Source of the DNA: Ignavibacteria bacterium RIFCSPLOWO2_12_FULL_56_21
GTDB taxonomy: Bacteria; Bacteroidota; Ignavibacteria; UBA10030
Direction: 5' to 3'
Length of the DNA stretch: 64,000 bases
NCBI GenBank assembly: GCA_001802945.1
Contig: MHAK01000040.1
Coordinates: 1 to 64,000, forward strand
The first letter of the stretch is position 1. Every line of letters starts with the position of its first letter. The notes under the pieces were generated by a model. The model saw only the letters and a program-made list of their open reading frames with translations. It did no database searches and was not told the origin of the DNA. Made by a program: the position numbers and the translations under genes. This document shows positions 41,486-50,810 of this stretch, in pieces.

Positions 41486-42436
41486 ATGGAGATCACGGTT
41501 ATCGGTCATCTCTGCAAGGACCGCATACTTTTCGAGGGGGAATCGCAGCCTGCGGCAGTGCAATTCGGGGGGCTCATATATTCCGTGGCTGCGCTTTCGG
41601 CGGCTTCAAGGATTGGCGATGTCATCCGGCCGGTGTGCAGCGTGGGCGTAAACGAGTTCGAAGAAGCGCGTGCGCTCCTGCGGACGTTCCCGTTTGTGTC
41701 CGTCGAAGGCGTTTTCCCGGTCAATGGTCCGACGAACGAGGTGACGCACATATACGGATCGCCCGGAACGCCGCGGATCGAATGTTCCGTCGGCATTGCA
41801 GACCCCATTCCTTTTACCAGAGTCAAACCGTTCCTCGAGGTCGATGGAGTACTTGTAAATATGGTTTCGGGCCTCGATATAACGCTCGAAACGTTCGACA
41901 ATATCCGCATGGCCGTCCGCGACCGCAGGGTCCCCATCCATTTTGACTTTCACGCGCTTACTCTTGGGATCGATGGAAATTCCAAACGATTTCGCAGACC
42001 GTTGACCGATTGGCGCAGGTGGTGCTTCATGCTCCACTCCGTTCAGATGAGCGAACAGGAAGCGCTTGGACTCACGGCAGAGAAGTACGATGAAAAGACC
42101 CTCATCAACCAGTTGATGCCCCTCATGGTCCAGGGGCTGGCTATCACGCGCGGCGAACAAGGGGTCACGCTCATCACGCAGGACGTTCACAAGCACCTGA
42201 CACGACACGACATTCCGGGCGTGCCTGTGACGGCGGTCGACACCACGGGTTGCGGCGACGTCTTCGGCGCTACATTCTTTGCGTCGGCCATTCTCAATAC
42301 CGACTTCCGTGTCGCCGCCGAACGCGCGAACACTGTGGCAGCTTTGCACGCGTCGCTCCCGGTGCAGAACAAGGCGGCTGCGATCGTCGAACGGGCCCGC
42401 GGATTCGCCGCACCGGCGATGGGATCGACCGCATGA
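41486..42436 (+). CDS. PfkB-family carbohydrate kinase
   Basis: 316 residues, ribokinase fold. The catalytic/anion-hole motif is DTTGCGDVFGATFF (Cys for the common Ala; Asp base kept). MEITVIGHLCKDRILFEGE and VQFGGLIYSVAALS form the substrate lobe; ITRGEQGVTLIT precedes the ATP site. Starts 2 bp after the HisA-like gene and overlaps the next by ATGA. Substrate unknown. Confidence 0.85.
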   Translation: MEITVIGHLCKDRILFEGESQPAAVQFGGLIYSVAALSAASRIGDVIRPVCSVGVNEFEEARALLRTFPFVSVEGVFPVNGPTNEVTHIYGSPGTPRIECSVGIADPIPFTRVKPFLEVDGVLVNMVSGLDITLETFDNIRMAVRDRRVPIHFDFHALTLGIDGNSKRFRRPLTDWRRWCFMLHSVQMSEQEALGLTAEKYDEKTLINQLMPLMVQGLAITRGEQGVTLITQDVHKHLTRHDIPGVPVTAVDTTGCGDVFGATFFASAILNTDFRVAAERANTVAALHASLPVQNKAAAIVERARGFAAPAMGSTA

Positions 42437-43344
42437 AGCGCGTTCTGATCTGCGGCAGCAACGGACTCCTCGGTCAGCGCATTGCTCTCGCGCTCGGCGG
42501 ACGTACCGATTTGGAAGTCCTGAACACAGGCCGCCAACGCTCGTTTGTGCATGATCACAAGTTGTTTGACTATACCCAGCTCGACCTCGGATCTCGAAGC
42601 GATGTGCGAAGTCTGATGTCCAGCTTTCAGCCGACAACTGTTGTGAATGCAGCTGGAGTGGCAGACGTCGATTGGTGCGAGACGCATCGCGAAGAGGCCT
42701 GGCGAACCAATGTCGCGACCGTTGAACATGTACTCGACGGCGCGCGCAGAGTGGGGGCGCGCATCATCCACATTTCAACCGACTACGTCTTCGACGGCAG
42801 GAATTCGCCGTATGCCGAATCGGCACTTCCATGTCCCGTCAATTACTACGGAAAAACGAAACTTGCAGCGGAGAACGCCGTCCACTCTTCCGGCGTTCCG
42901 GCGGCCATTCTCAGGGTTTGTCTCTTGTTCGGAACCGCCATGGGAACCGCAAACAGCTTTGCGACGAAAGTTGTCCGCAGCCTCCGGGTCGGCGAGAACG
43001 TCAATGCTGCGCCGGACATCGGATGCAACCCATTGCATGTGAGCAGCGCCGCCGCGGCCGTGGTGGCCGCACTGGAGAACGATGCTGAAGGCATTTTCCA
43101 CATCTCGGGCGCAGACTTTGCGAACCGTTACGATTTTGCCTGTATGTTAGCGGCAACGTTTGGATACTCGGAAGGCCTTGTTCTTTCCGTCAAAACGACT
43201 GACCTGAACCTCCCGGCCGTCCGGCCCATGTCGACTGGATTCGTCACTTCGAAAGCCGAACGGCAGCTCGGGTTTCGGCCGTTGCCCCTGCGTCAGACCG
43301 TATCGATGTTCAAACAAGAATTCTTCCATCTTGCAGTGAATTGA
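42433..43344 (+). CDS. RmlD-like NAD(P)-dependent reductase (extended SDR)
   Basis: 303 residues from MKRVLICGSNGLLGQRIALAL. Typical dTDP-4-dehydrorhamnose reductase features: glycine-rich GSNGLLG, VVNAAGVADVDWCE, RIIHISTDYVFDGRNSPYAE, and the catalytic YYGKTKLAAE (YxxxK). No rmlA/B/C genes are adjacent, so the sugar substrate is uncertain. Third gene of the HisA-like/PfkB operon; TGATG junction with the metal transporter. Confidence 0.85.
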   Translation: MKRVLICGSNGLLGQRIALALGGRTDLEVLNTGRQRSFVHDHKLFDYTQLDLGSRSDVRSLMSSFQPTTVVNAAGVADVDWCETHREEAWRTNVATVEHVLDGARRVGARIIHISTDYVFDGRNSPYAESALPCPVNYYGKTKLAAENAVHSSGVPAAILRVCLLFGTAMGTANSFATKVVRSLRVGENVNAAPDIGCNPLHVSSAAAAVVAALENDAEGIFHISGADFANRYDFACMLAATFGYSEGLVLSVKTTDLNLPAVRPMSTGFVTSKAERQLGFRPLPLRQTVSMFKQEFFHLAVN

Positions 43345-44015
43345 TGTACATCTTCATTCCCCTTGTGTCAGGCTTCGTGCTTGGGTGTCTCCATGCGTTC
43401 GATGCAGACCACCTCGCAGCCGTGTCGGCCGTAGCCTCAGGGCGCCGCTCCCCTGCTTCCGCCCTCCGTCTGGGTGCCGCCTGGGGACTTGGCCATTCCG
43501 CCGTATTGTTGGTCGCAGGCGGCTTGATTGTCGGGTTCAATATTGTAATCCCTGCGGCGCTTCAGGAGTGGACAGAGATCGCGGTCGGACTCATGCTGAT
43601 CGGCCTGGGAGCCTGGACGATTCGAAGAGTCCTAAATCACAGACATATTCATATCCATCGGCATGTGCACAACGGCACCGAGCACGTACATTTTCACCGG
43701 CACGACAGCGCGAATGAAGGTTCGCACGACCATCGTCATTCCATGTTTGCAATCGGCGCCGCACACGGCCTTGCCGGCACCGGAACGATCGTCCTTCTCA
43801 TTCCGATCGCCCTGGCGAATTCTCCCGTGGCAGCGCTGAGCTTTCTCCTGGTATTTGGCCTCGGTACAATGATTGCCATGTCGGCGTTTTCACTCTTCTT
43901 TACGCTCGTCGTGAACACAGTTTCAAGCGAACGATTGCTTGCGTCCGTGCAAGGCGCCGCAGGATTGGCCAGCATGATCGTCGGCCTCATGTGGATCACA
44001 ATACGACTGACTTAA
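43344..44015 (+). CDS. NiCoT/RcnA-like nickel-cobalt transporter
   Basis: Inner-membrane protein of 223 residues. HAFDADH (17-23) is the HX4DH metal signature in helix I; a second GAAHGLAGTGT occurs in the middle. Residues about 99-132 form a cytosolic or periplasmic loop with about sixteen histidines (HIHIHRHVHNG, HVHFHRHD, HDHRHS). Six helices. Import or efflux cannot be decided. Start ATG 43344 overlaps the previous stop by one base. Confidence 0.83.
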   Translation: MYIFIPLVSGFVLGCLHAFDADHLAAVSAVASGRRSPASALRLGAAWGLGHSAVLLVAGGLIVGFNIVIPAALQEWTEIAVGLMLIGLGAWTIRRVLNHRHIHIHRHVHNGTEHVHFHRHDSANEGSHDHRHSMFAIGAAHGLAGTGTIVLLIPIALANSPVAALSFLLVFGLGTMIAMSAFSLFFTLVVNTVSSERLLASVQGAAGLASMIVGLMWITIRLT

Positions 44016-44027
44016 CCAGAGAACCCA

Positions 44028-45293
44028 ATGCTCGACCTCAAATTCATTCGCGAGAATACAGACCGAGTGCGCCAAGCCGCAGAAGCCAAGGGAATGTCGG
44101 TCGATATCGATGGGATCATCGCCGCGGACGACCGTCGGCACACGCTTATTCAGGAGGGAGAGGCGTTAAAGGCAAGGCGCAACCAGGTCTCCGCACAGGT
44201 TGGGAAAGTGAAGAAGGTAGGGGGAGATGCGGGATCGTTGATACGGGAAATGGAGTCCGTGAAAGACAGGATTCAAGCCATCGACGCGGAAATGAAAGAG
44301 GTCGAGAAATCGTTGAACGGGCTCATGCTTTCTGTGCCGAACATTCCGCATGCGTCAGTCCCTCTCGGGAACACGCCACAGGAGAATAAAGAAGTCTTCG
44401 CCTGGGGGGAGAAACCCGTCTCCGAGGAACCGATGAGACCCCACTGGGAGTTGACGGAGAAGCTGGGCATCATCGACTTCACCAGGGGAGCCAAGGTCGC
44501 CGGGGCCGGATTCCCGTTCTATGTCGGCAAAGGGGCGGTCCTTGAGCGCGCGTTGATCAATTTCTTCCTCGACAAGGCGGCAGAGCACGGATATCGAGAA
44601 CTATGGACTCCTATCGTCGTGAATGAAGAGAGCGCCCGCGGCACAGGTCAATTGCCGGACAAAGAAGACCTGATGTACGTCGCCGAACGGGACGGGCTCT
44701 TCCTGATTCCCACGGCGGAAGTGCCGGTCAGCAATTTCCATCGCGATGAATCGTTTCAAGAGAAGGACCTTCCCGTCCGGTACGCCGCCTACACGCCGTG
44801 TTTCCGTCGCGAGGCGGGTTCTTACGGAAAGGATGTGCGGGGACTGAATCGCCTTCACCAATTCGACAAGGTCGAACTCGTCAAGTTCGTCCATCCCGAA
44901 ACTTCGTACGACGAGCTCGACAGTCTTCGGGCCGATGCGGAGCGGCTGCTCCAACTTCTCGGCCTTCCCTATCGCGTTCTTCTCATGTGCACGGGCGACA
45001 TGGGTTTTACGCAATCCAAGAAGTTCGACCTGGAAGTTTGGGCTCCCGGGCAGCAGCGCTGGCTCGAGGTTTCGTCGTGCAGCAATTTCGAGTCATTCCA
45101 GGCGCGCCGCATGAATATCAGATTCAAGCCGAAGGCTGGTGGAAAACCGGAATTCGTACACACGCTCAACGGCTCCGCCCTTGCATTGCCGCGGGTCGTG
45201 GCGGCGTTGATTGAACACTATCAAACGCCCGAAGGGAAGATCATTGTGCCGAAGGCCCTCCATCGCTACACCGGTTTTGAGGTGATCGGTTGA
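44028..45293 (+). CDS. serS: Seryl-tRNA synthetase
   Basis: Charges tRNA-Ser; 421 residues. N-terminal coiled coil (about 25-105, e.g. VKDRIQAIDAEMKEVEKSLN), class II motif 2 CFRREAGSYGKDVRGLNRLH, motif 3 LNGSALALPRVVAALIEHYQ, and the LIPTAEVPVSN serine pocket. Start MLDLKFIRENTD is canonical. Confidence 0.98.
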   Translation: MLDLKFIRENTDRVRQAAEAKGMSVDIDGIIAADDRRHTLIQEGEALKARRNQVSAQVGKVKKVGGDAGSLIREMESVKDRIQAIDAEMKEVEKSLNGLMLSVPNIPHASVPLGNTPQENKEVFAWGEKPVSEEPMRPHWELTEKLGIIDFTRGAKVAGAGFPFYVGKGAVLERALINFFLDKAAEHGYRELWTPIVVNEESARGTGQLPDKEDLMYVAERDGLFLIPTAEVPVSNFHRDESFQEKDLPVRYAAYTPCFRREAGSYGKDVRGLNRLHQFDKVELVKFVHPETSYDELDSLRADAERLLQLLGLPYRVLLMCTGDMGFTQSKKFDLEVWAPGQQRWLEVSSCSNFESFQARRMNIRFKPKAGGKPEFVHTLNGSALALPRVVAALIEHYQTPEGKIIVPKALHRYTGFEVIG

Positions 45294-45312
45294 TGCTTCA
45301 AGTGAGAACCCT

Positions 45313-47073
45313 ATGAAGCCGCTCCTGCGATTGATCCCATATCTGCTCCGCTACAAAACAACGCTCATCCTGGGCGTTGGTACGGTTGTTGGCAGCAACC
45401 TCTTCACGGTCGTCCAGCCCCTCTTTTTGGGCAAGGCCGTGGACGAATTCAAGCTCGGCGTTGAAACGCACACATATGTCACTTCCGATCTCCTTGTCTG
45501 GGCCGGGCTGATCGTCGGCTTTTCGCTGATCGCCGGCATCTTTACGTTCCTCACGCGCCAGACCATCATCGTCACCTCGCGCAACATCGAGTACGACCTG
45601 CGCAATGACCTCCTCGAACATCTTCAGCGTCTGCCATACTCGTACTTCCAGAACACGCCGACCGGCGACTTGATGGCCCATGCCACGAACGATATCGGCG
45701 CTGTACGCAACGTCCTGGGACCGGGCATCATGTATCCGTCCGATACGCTCTTGACCTGCACGCTTGTCCTGACGCTCATGTTTTTCCAGGACTGGCAGTT
45801 GACGTTGTTGTCGCTCATCCCCATGCCGCTCGTTTCCATCGTGGTCTACCGGCTCGGCAAGGTCATTCACAAGAAGTTCGACGAACGCCAGGAGCAGTTC
45901 TCAAAACTGACGACCCGCGCGCAGGAGAATCTCTCCGGGATTCGCGTCGTGAAGTCGTATGTTCGCGAAGAATATGAGATCGGCCGGTTCGAGAAGCTCA
46001 GTTCCGACTACCTGGACAAGAACCTCGTGCTCGCACGCGTACAATCGATCATGTGGCCCCTGATGTTCGTGCTTGTCGGCCTTTCGTTGGTGATTACGAT
46101 CTACTTCGGCGGACTCAAAGTGATCGACGGCGCCATGACCATCGGCACGCTGTCGGCCTTCATCTCGTATCTCGTCATGCTCATATGGCCGATGATCGCC
46201 TTCGGCTGGGTGATGAACCTCCTCCAGCAGGGAGCGGCCTCTATGGCACGCCTATCGGCGATCTTCGATACGCAGCCCGATATCCGCGACACGGAGGCCA
46301 CGGACCGATCGGTCACCGCGATCGCCGGACGCGTGGAATTCCGAAACGTCACGTTCCGCCATCGCGGGTCGGAGCGAACCGTTCTGCAGAATATTGACCT
46401 TATCGTCGAGCCAGGCACGACGCTGGCTGTGATCGGCCCGACCGGGGCCGGCAAAAGCACGCTCGTGAACCTCCTCCCGCGGCTCTATGACGTCACGAGC
46501 GGCCAGCTGCTGATCGACGGACTGGACGTGCGGACGATCCCCCTTGATATACTGCGCACACACATCGGCTACGTACCGCAGGAGACGTTCCTCTTCTCCG
46601 ACACGATCTCGCAGAATATCCGCTTCGGCGCTTTCAACGCTCCCGAAGAGGAACTGCTGAAGGCGGCTGATATTTCCCAGATCTCGAAGGATGTCGACGA
46701 TTTCCCCAATAAATATGGCACGATGGTGGGTGAACGCGGCATTACCCTTTCGGGCGGACAGAAACAAAGGACGAGCATCGCCCGCGCGGTCATCACCAAT
46801 CCTTCCATTCTTATTCTCGACGATGCCCTTTCGTCCGTCGACACACACACTGAAGAAGAGATCCTGCGCCGGATGCGCGTATTCATGAAAGGCCGCACGA
46901 GCATCATCATCAGTCATCGCATTTCCACCGTAAAGGATGCCGACATGATCGTCGTCCTCGAAGACGGCACGATCGTCGAGCGCGGAACGCACGAAGACTT
47001 GGTCGCCCTCAACGGACGCTATGCGTCGTTGTATCGCAAGCAACTGCTGGAAAAGGAACTAGTCGAACTCTGA
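45313..47073 (+). CDS. ABC exporter half-transporter A (degenerate Walker B)
   Basis: 586 residues: six-helix exporter domain (about 1-320) then an NBD. Walker A GPTGAGKST (about 375), signature LSGGQKQRTSIARA intact, Walker B ILILDDALSSVD has Asp in place of the catalytic Glu. This is the pattern of the non-hydrolysing site in heterodimeric exporters such as TM287/288. Its partner is the next gene. Cargo unknown; drugs or lipids are typical for the family. Confidence 0.92.
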   Translation: MKPLLRLIPYLLRYKTTLILGVGTVVGSNLFTVVQPLFLGKAVDEFKLGVETHTYVTSDLLVWAGLIVGFSLIAGIFTFLTRQTIIVTSRNIEYDLRNDLLEHLQRLPYSYFQNTPTGDLMAHATNDIGAVRNVLGPGIMYPSDTLLTCTLVLTLMFFQDWQLTLLSLIPMPLVSIVVYRLGKVIHKKFDERQEQFSKLTTRAQENLSGIRVVKSYVREEYEIGRFEKLSSDYLDKNLVLARVQSIMWPLMFVLVGLSLVITIYFGGLKVIDGAMTIGTLSAFISYLVMLIWPMIAFGWVMNLLQQGAASMARLSAIFDTQPDIRDTEATDRSVTAIAGRVEFRNVTFRHRGSERTVLQNIDLIVEPGTTLAVIGPTGAGKSTLVNLLPRLYDVTSGQLLIDGLDVRTIPLDILRTHIGYVPQETFLFSDTISQNIRFGAFNAPEEELLKAADISQISKDVDDFPNKYGTMVGERGITLSGGQKQRTSIARAVITNPSILILDDALSSVDTHTEEEILRRMRVFMKGRTSIIISHRISTVKDADMIVVLEDGTIVERGTHEDLVALNGRYASLYRKQLLEKELVEL

Positions 47074-47087
47074 CAGTTGGGCAATGT

Positions 47088-47175
47088 AGATTTTCGATTG
47101 TCGATTTACGATTGACGATTGACGAATTTCGATTGACTACCCGCCTGCCTTCACAGAACTGAAATGGCGGGCAGG
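47088..47175. repeat. CGATT array and CCCGCC/GGCGGG hairpin between the ABC genes
   Basis: From 47090 the words CGATT/CGATTGA recur every 7-10 bp (TTCGATTGTCGATTTACGAT, then TGACGATTGACG), then CCCGCC (47140-47145) pairs with GGCGGG (47166-47171) around an inner TTCA/TGAA. Part of the dispersed hairpin family. Sits 40-150 bp before the second exporter gene. Confidence 0.65.
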
Positions 47176-47217
47176 TTCACGATTCACTATTCATCACTAC
47201 CCGATCTACCCCGTCTA

Positions 47218-49014
47218 ATGCAGGAAGAAGAAGTCCTCGGTAAAGCCTACGATGCGCGCCTCATGCGGCGTCTTATTCGCTATTTGAGGCCCTATAAACG
47301 GCACGTCGCGCTCGGCATTCTCCTGAGCCTCCTCGTTAGCGCCATGGAGGCGATACGTCCGTACTTTACGAAACTCGCAGTCGATACGGACATTGCGAAC
47401 GGGGACAAGAACGGTCTTCTCGTGACAATCCTTCTGTTCCTGATGGTGATGATCGTTCGCGGACTCCTGCAGTACGTGAACGCCTATCTCACCCAATGGA
47501 TCGGACAGAAGACGATCTTCGACCTGCGCATGGAGGTCTTCCGGCACATTCAGTCGCGATCGATGCGGTTCTTCGACAGAAATCCCATCGGACGGCTCAT
47601 CACTCGGGTAACGAACGATGTTGAGGTCTTGAACGACATGTTCTCGTCGGGGATCGTCATGGTCTTCTCCGATGTCTTCACGATCATCGGCATATTCTAT
47701 TTCATGTTTGCCATGAACGCCGAACTGGCGTTGGTGACATTGAGCGTGCTTCCGTTCCTGTTCTGGGGAACGTTTCTGTTCCGCAAGAAGGCCCGCGAGG
47801 CGTATCGCGACGTCCGCCTGCAGATCGCCCGCATCAACACGTTCATGCAGGAACACATCACCGGCATGCTCGTCGACCAGATTTTCCGGCGTGAACGGCG
47901 TTCGTACGGGCAATTCACGGAGATCAATGCCGCCCACCGCGACGCGAACATCCGGTCGATTTTCTACTACGCGCTCTTTTATCCGGCCGTCGATCTCATC
48001 GGCGCAGTATCGATCGGCCTCATCATTTGGTATGCCGGGGCGAACGCACTCGAAGGAACCGTTACGATCGGCACGGTCATGGCGTTCGTGCAGTTCAACG
48101 AGATGTTCTGGCGCCCCATCCGCGACCTGTCGGAAAAATACAACATTCTGCAGACGGCCATGGCATCGTCCGAACGGTTGTTTCAACTGTTGGACGACAC
48201 GACTACCATTGCGGTCGCCGAGCATCCCGTACCGCTCGACAGCGTGCAAGGGAAAGTCGAATTCCGGAATGTCTGGTTCTCGTATACACCGGCCACAGAC
48301 GGGACGCAAAGTCCGGAATGGGTCCTCAAGGATGTCTCTTTTTCCATCCAACCCGGACAGACGATCGCCATCGTCGGCCATACAGGGGCGGGCAAGACAT
48401 CGATCATCAGCCTGCTCAGCCGGTTCTATGACATTCAGAAGGGAGAGATTCTCGTCGACGGCATTGACATCCGGCGCCTCCGCCCCGCAGACCTGCGACG
48501 TCATCTCGCCGTGGTCTTGCAGGATGTGTTCCTGTTCTCGGGGACGATCCACGACAACATCGACCTCGGCAACGAGGACATACCGGCCGACCGCGTCAAA
48601 GCCGCCGCCAGAATCGTCGGCGCACAGCGTTTCATCGATCAGTTGCCCGCGGGTTTCGACGCCGAGGTGAAGGAACGGGGGGCCACGTTATCCGTGGGCC
48701 AAAAGCAGCTCCTCTCCTTCGCGCGTGCCCTTGCGTATAACCCGCGCATTCTCGTGCTCGACGAGGCCACGTCGAGCGTCGATACGGAGACTGAGTTCCT
48801 CATCCAGGCCGCCATTCGCAAACTCTTGACGCACCGCACTTCAATCGTCATTGCCCACCGGCTTTCCACGATCCAAACCGCGGACCGGATTCTCGTCCTG
48901 CACAAAGGCGAGGTCCGCGAAACGGGAACGCATGCCGAGCTCCTGGCGCTGAACGGCATCTACCGGCGCCTCTACGAGCTTCAATATCGCCACCAGGAAC
49001 AAGCCGCTCAATAA
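47218..49014 (+). CDS. ABC exporter half-transporter B (canonical Walker B)
   Basis: 598 residues from MQEEEVLGKAYDARLMRRLI. Exporter domain with six helices, NBD with Walker A GHTGAGKTS (about 387), Walker B ILVLDEATSSVD with the catalytic Glu, but signature LSVGQKQ instead of LSGGQ. The altered signature would face the Asp Walker B of partner A, so both defects fall in one ATP site, supporting a heterodimer. An in-frame ATG at 47164 lies inside the hairpin repeat and is rejected. Confidence 0.92.
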   Translation: MQEEEVLGKAYDARLMRRLIRYLRPYKRHVALGILLSLLVSAMEAIRPYFTKLAVDTDIANGDKNGLLVTILLFLMVMIVRGLLQYVNAYLTQWIGQKTIFDLRMEVFRHIQSRSMRFFDRNPIGRLITRVTNDVEVLNDMFSSGIVMVFSDVFTIIGIFYFMFAMNAELALVTLSVLPFLFWGTFLFRKKAREAYRDVRLQIARINTFMQEHITGMLVDQIFRRERRSYGQFTEINAAHRDANIRSIFYYALFYPAVDLIGAVSIGLIIWYAGANALEGTVTIGTVMAFVQFNEMFWRPIRDLSEKYNILQTAMASSERLFQLLDDTTTIAVAEHPVPLDSVQGKVEFRNVWFSYTPATDGTQSPEWVLKDVSFSIQPGQTIAIVGHTGAGKTSIISLLSRFYDIQKGEILVDGIDIRRLRPADLRRHLAVVLQDVFLFSGTIHDNIDLGNEDIPADRVKAAARIVGAQRFIDQLPAGFDAEVKERGATLSVGQKQLLSFARALAYNPRILVLDEATSSVDTETEFLIQAAIRKLLTHRTSIVIAHRLSTIQTADRILVLHKGEVRETGTHAELLALNGIYRRLYELQYRHQEQAAQ

Positions 49015-49186
49015 CGGACCGACGGAACCTCGGTCTCTTTGCGTTCGTTGCCCCATCACCTGATCCGTCCATAGTTCCTGCAACGACCTCAAAGGCTCTG
49101 CCCGGCGGCTGGCAACTCGGCTCCAGGAATCGTATTTTCCTTCCAATCAGTTCCACACATTCTGACCCGCATTCCGCCGAAAGTCC

Positions 49187-50224
49187 ATGGCCTTTCAGCA
49201 AAAAGTCGTTACGATCGAACGACACATTACCGAAGAAGAGCGCAATCACCCGGGAGCAACGGGGGACTTTTCGTCCGTTCTGAGGGACCTGACGCTCGCC
49301 ATCAAGGTCATCTGGCGCGAAGTGAGCAAAGCCGGACTTGTCAACATTCTTGGCCTTGTCGGCAAAGAAAATGTCCACGGTGAGCAGGTCAAAAAGCTCG
49401 ACGTCTTCGCAGACGAAAAGATCTACCAAGCCATGGACCACGGAGGCCACCTCTGCGTCATGGCGTCCGAAGAAAATGAGGACATCCTCCACATCCCCGA
49501 CAAATATCCCACGGGGAAATACGTGCTGCTCTATGACCCTCTTGACGGTTCATCAAACATCGATGCCAATGTCAACATCGGAACAATTTTTTCCATCTAT
49601 CGTCGCGTAACGCCGTCGGGAAAAGGGACGATGCTCGATTGTCTTCAACCTGGTTACAAACAGGTGGCCGCGGGGTACGTGGTCTACGGTTCGTCGACAA
49701 TGTTCGTTTACACGACGGGGGACGGCGTGCATGGGTTCACGCTCGACCCGAGCATCGGTGAATTTCTTCTTTCACACGAGAACATCCGCATTCCAAGACG
49801 GGGAAAGATCTACAGCGTGAATGAGGGAAATTATCGCTGGTGGCATGACGGCATGAAACAATACGTGAAATATCTGCAGGAAGAAGACGAAGCGACGTCA
49901 CGTCCGTATTCCGGCAGATACATCGGGTCGATGGTCGCAGACATTCACCGAACGCTCCTGTACGGCGGCATTTTCATGTATCCGGGGGATAAGAAGCATC
50001 TGGACGGCAAACTTCGCCTGATGTACGAAGCGAATCCAATGTCGTTCATCATGGAGCAAGCCGGCGGCCGCGCTTCGAATGGCGTGGAACGAATGATGGA
50101 CGTCCAGCCGCAGTCGCTCCATCAGCGGACTCCCTTCTTCATCGGGAGTGAAGAGGATGTGGCGGAATGCGAGGAATTTTTACAGGGAAAACGGTTGGTT
50201 TCGGGAACGGCTCAGCGTGAATGA
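49187..50224 (+). CDS. fbp: Fructose-1,6-bisphosphatase class I
   Basis: Gluconeogenic phosphatase of 345 residues. Metal-binding [28 protein letters not shown] (acidic site), [20 protein letters not shown] and [10 protein letters not shown] are all present. The 3' end overlaps the exonuclease start by 8 bp. Confidence 0.97.
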   Translation: MAFQQKVVTIERHITEEERNHPGATGDFSSVLRDLTLAIKVIWREVSKAGLVNILGLVGKENVHGEQVKKLDVFADEKIYQAMDHGGHLCVMASEENEDILHIPDKYPTGKYVLLYDPLDGSSNIDANVNIGTIFSIYRRVTPSGKGTMLDCLQPGYKQVAAGYVVYGSSTMFVYTTGDGVHGFTLDPSIGEFLLSHENIRIPRRGKIYSVNEGNYRWWHDGMKQYVKYLQEEDEATSRPYSGRYIGSMVADIHRTLLYGGIFMYPGDKKHLDGKLRLMYEANPMSFIMEQAGGRASNGVERMMDVQPQSLHQRTPFFIGSEEDVAECEEFLQGKRLVSGTAQRE

Positions 50225-50810
50225 TATTCCCCTCAACGAAGTACCGTTTGTCGTGGTCGACGTTGAAACGACCGGCATGAGCGCATCCGAGGACAGGATC
50301 ACCGAAGTTGCGATGATGAGAGTTCAGAATGGCGTGTTGGTAGACGAGTTCTCGACGCTTGTCAATCCGCTTGTCTCCATTCCCGCGTCGATCACGCATC
50401 TCACGGGTATCGACAATGTGATGGTTCAAGATGCACCGACAGCCCGCGAAGTGGCGCCGTACGTCCGCGAATTTCTCGGTGCTGGAGTATTTACGGCGCA
50501 CAATGCGGCGTTCGACTGGGGATTCATTACGCACACGATGATACGAGAGACGGGACTCGACCTGCAAAATCCCGTGTTGTGCACGGTCAAACTCAGCCGC
50601 AGGATCCTCCCCCAGCTACCGAGCAAGTCTCTCGGACCAGTTGCGAAATTCCTCGACATCCGAATACCCGAGCGACACCGTGCATCGGGCGACGCGTATG
50701 CCACCGCCCTCGTGCTCGTGAAGTTCTTGTCGTTCGTTCGACGCCGTCACAACGTGCAGACCCTTGGAGAATTGCTCCAGTTCCAGAACGGAACGACTGC
50801 TCCCGCGTGA
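50217..50810 (+). CDS. DEDDh 3'-5' exonuclease (DnaQ/epsilon-like)
   Basis: 197 residues from GTG 50217 ([20 protein letters not shown]). ExoI DVETTGM gives the first Asp and Glu, Exo[12 protein letters not shown] the third acidic residue, and ExoIII HRASGDA the His and Asp: a full DEDDh set. It resembles the proofreading domain of Pol III epsilon but lacks the polymerase-binding tail and sits after fbp, so a stand-alone repair or RNA role is possible. An earlier ATG (50148) lies in fbp coding sequence. Confidence 0.88.
   Translation: MNDIPLNEVPFVVVDVETTGMSASEDRITEVAMMRVQNGVLVDEFSTLVNPLVSIPASITHLTGIDNVMVQDAPTAREVAPYVREFLGAGVFTAHNAAFDWGFITHTMIRETGLDLQNPVLCTVKLSRRILPQLPSKSLGPVAKFLDIRIPERHRASGDAYATALVLVKFLSFVRRRHNVQTLGELLQFQNGTTAPA

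Noticed and set aside
47215-48552. 445-codon minus-strand open frame
   Set aside because: Antisense to the second ABC exporter gene; the plus strand carries all conserved motifs.
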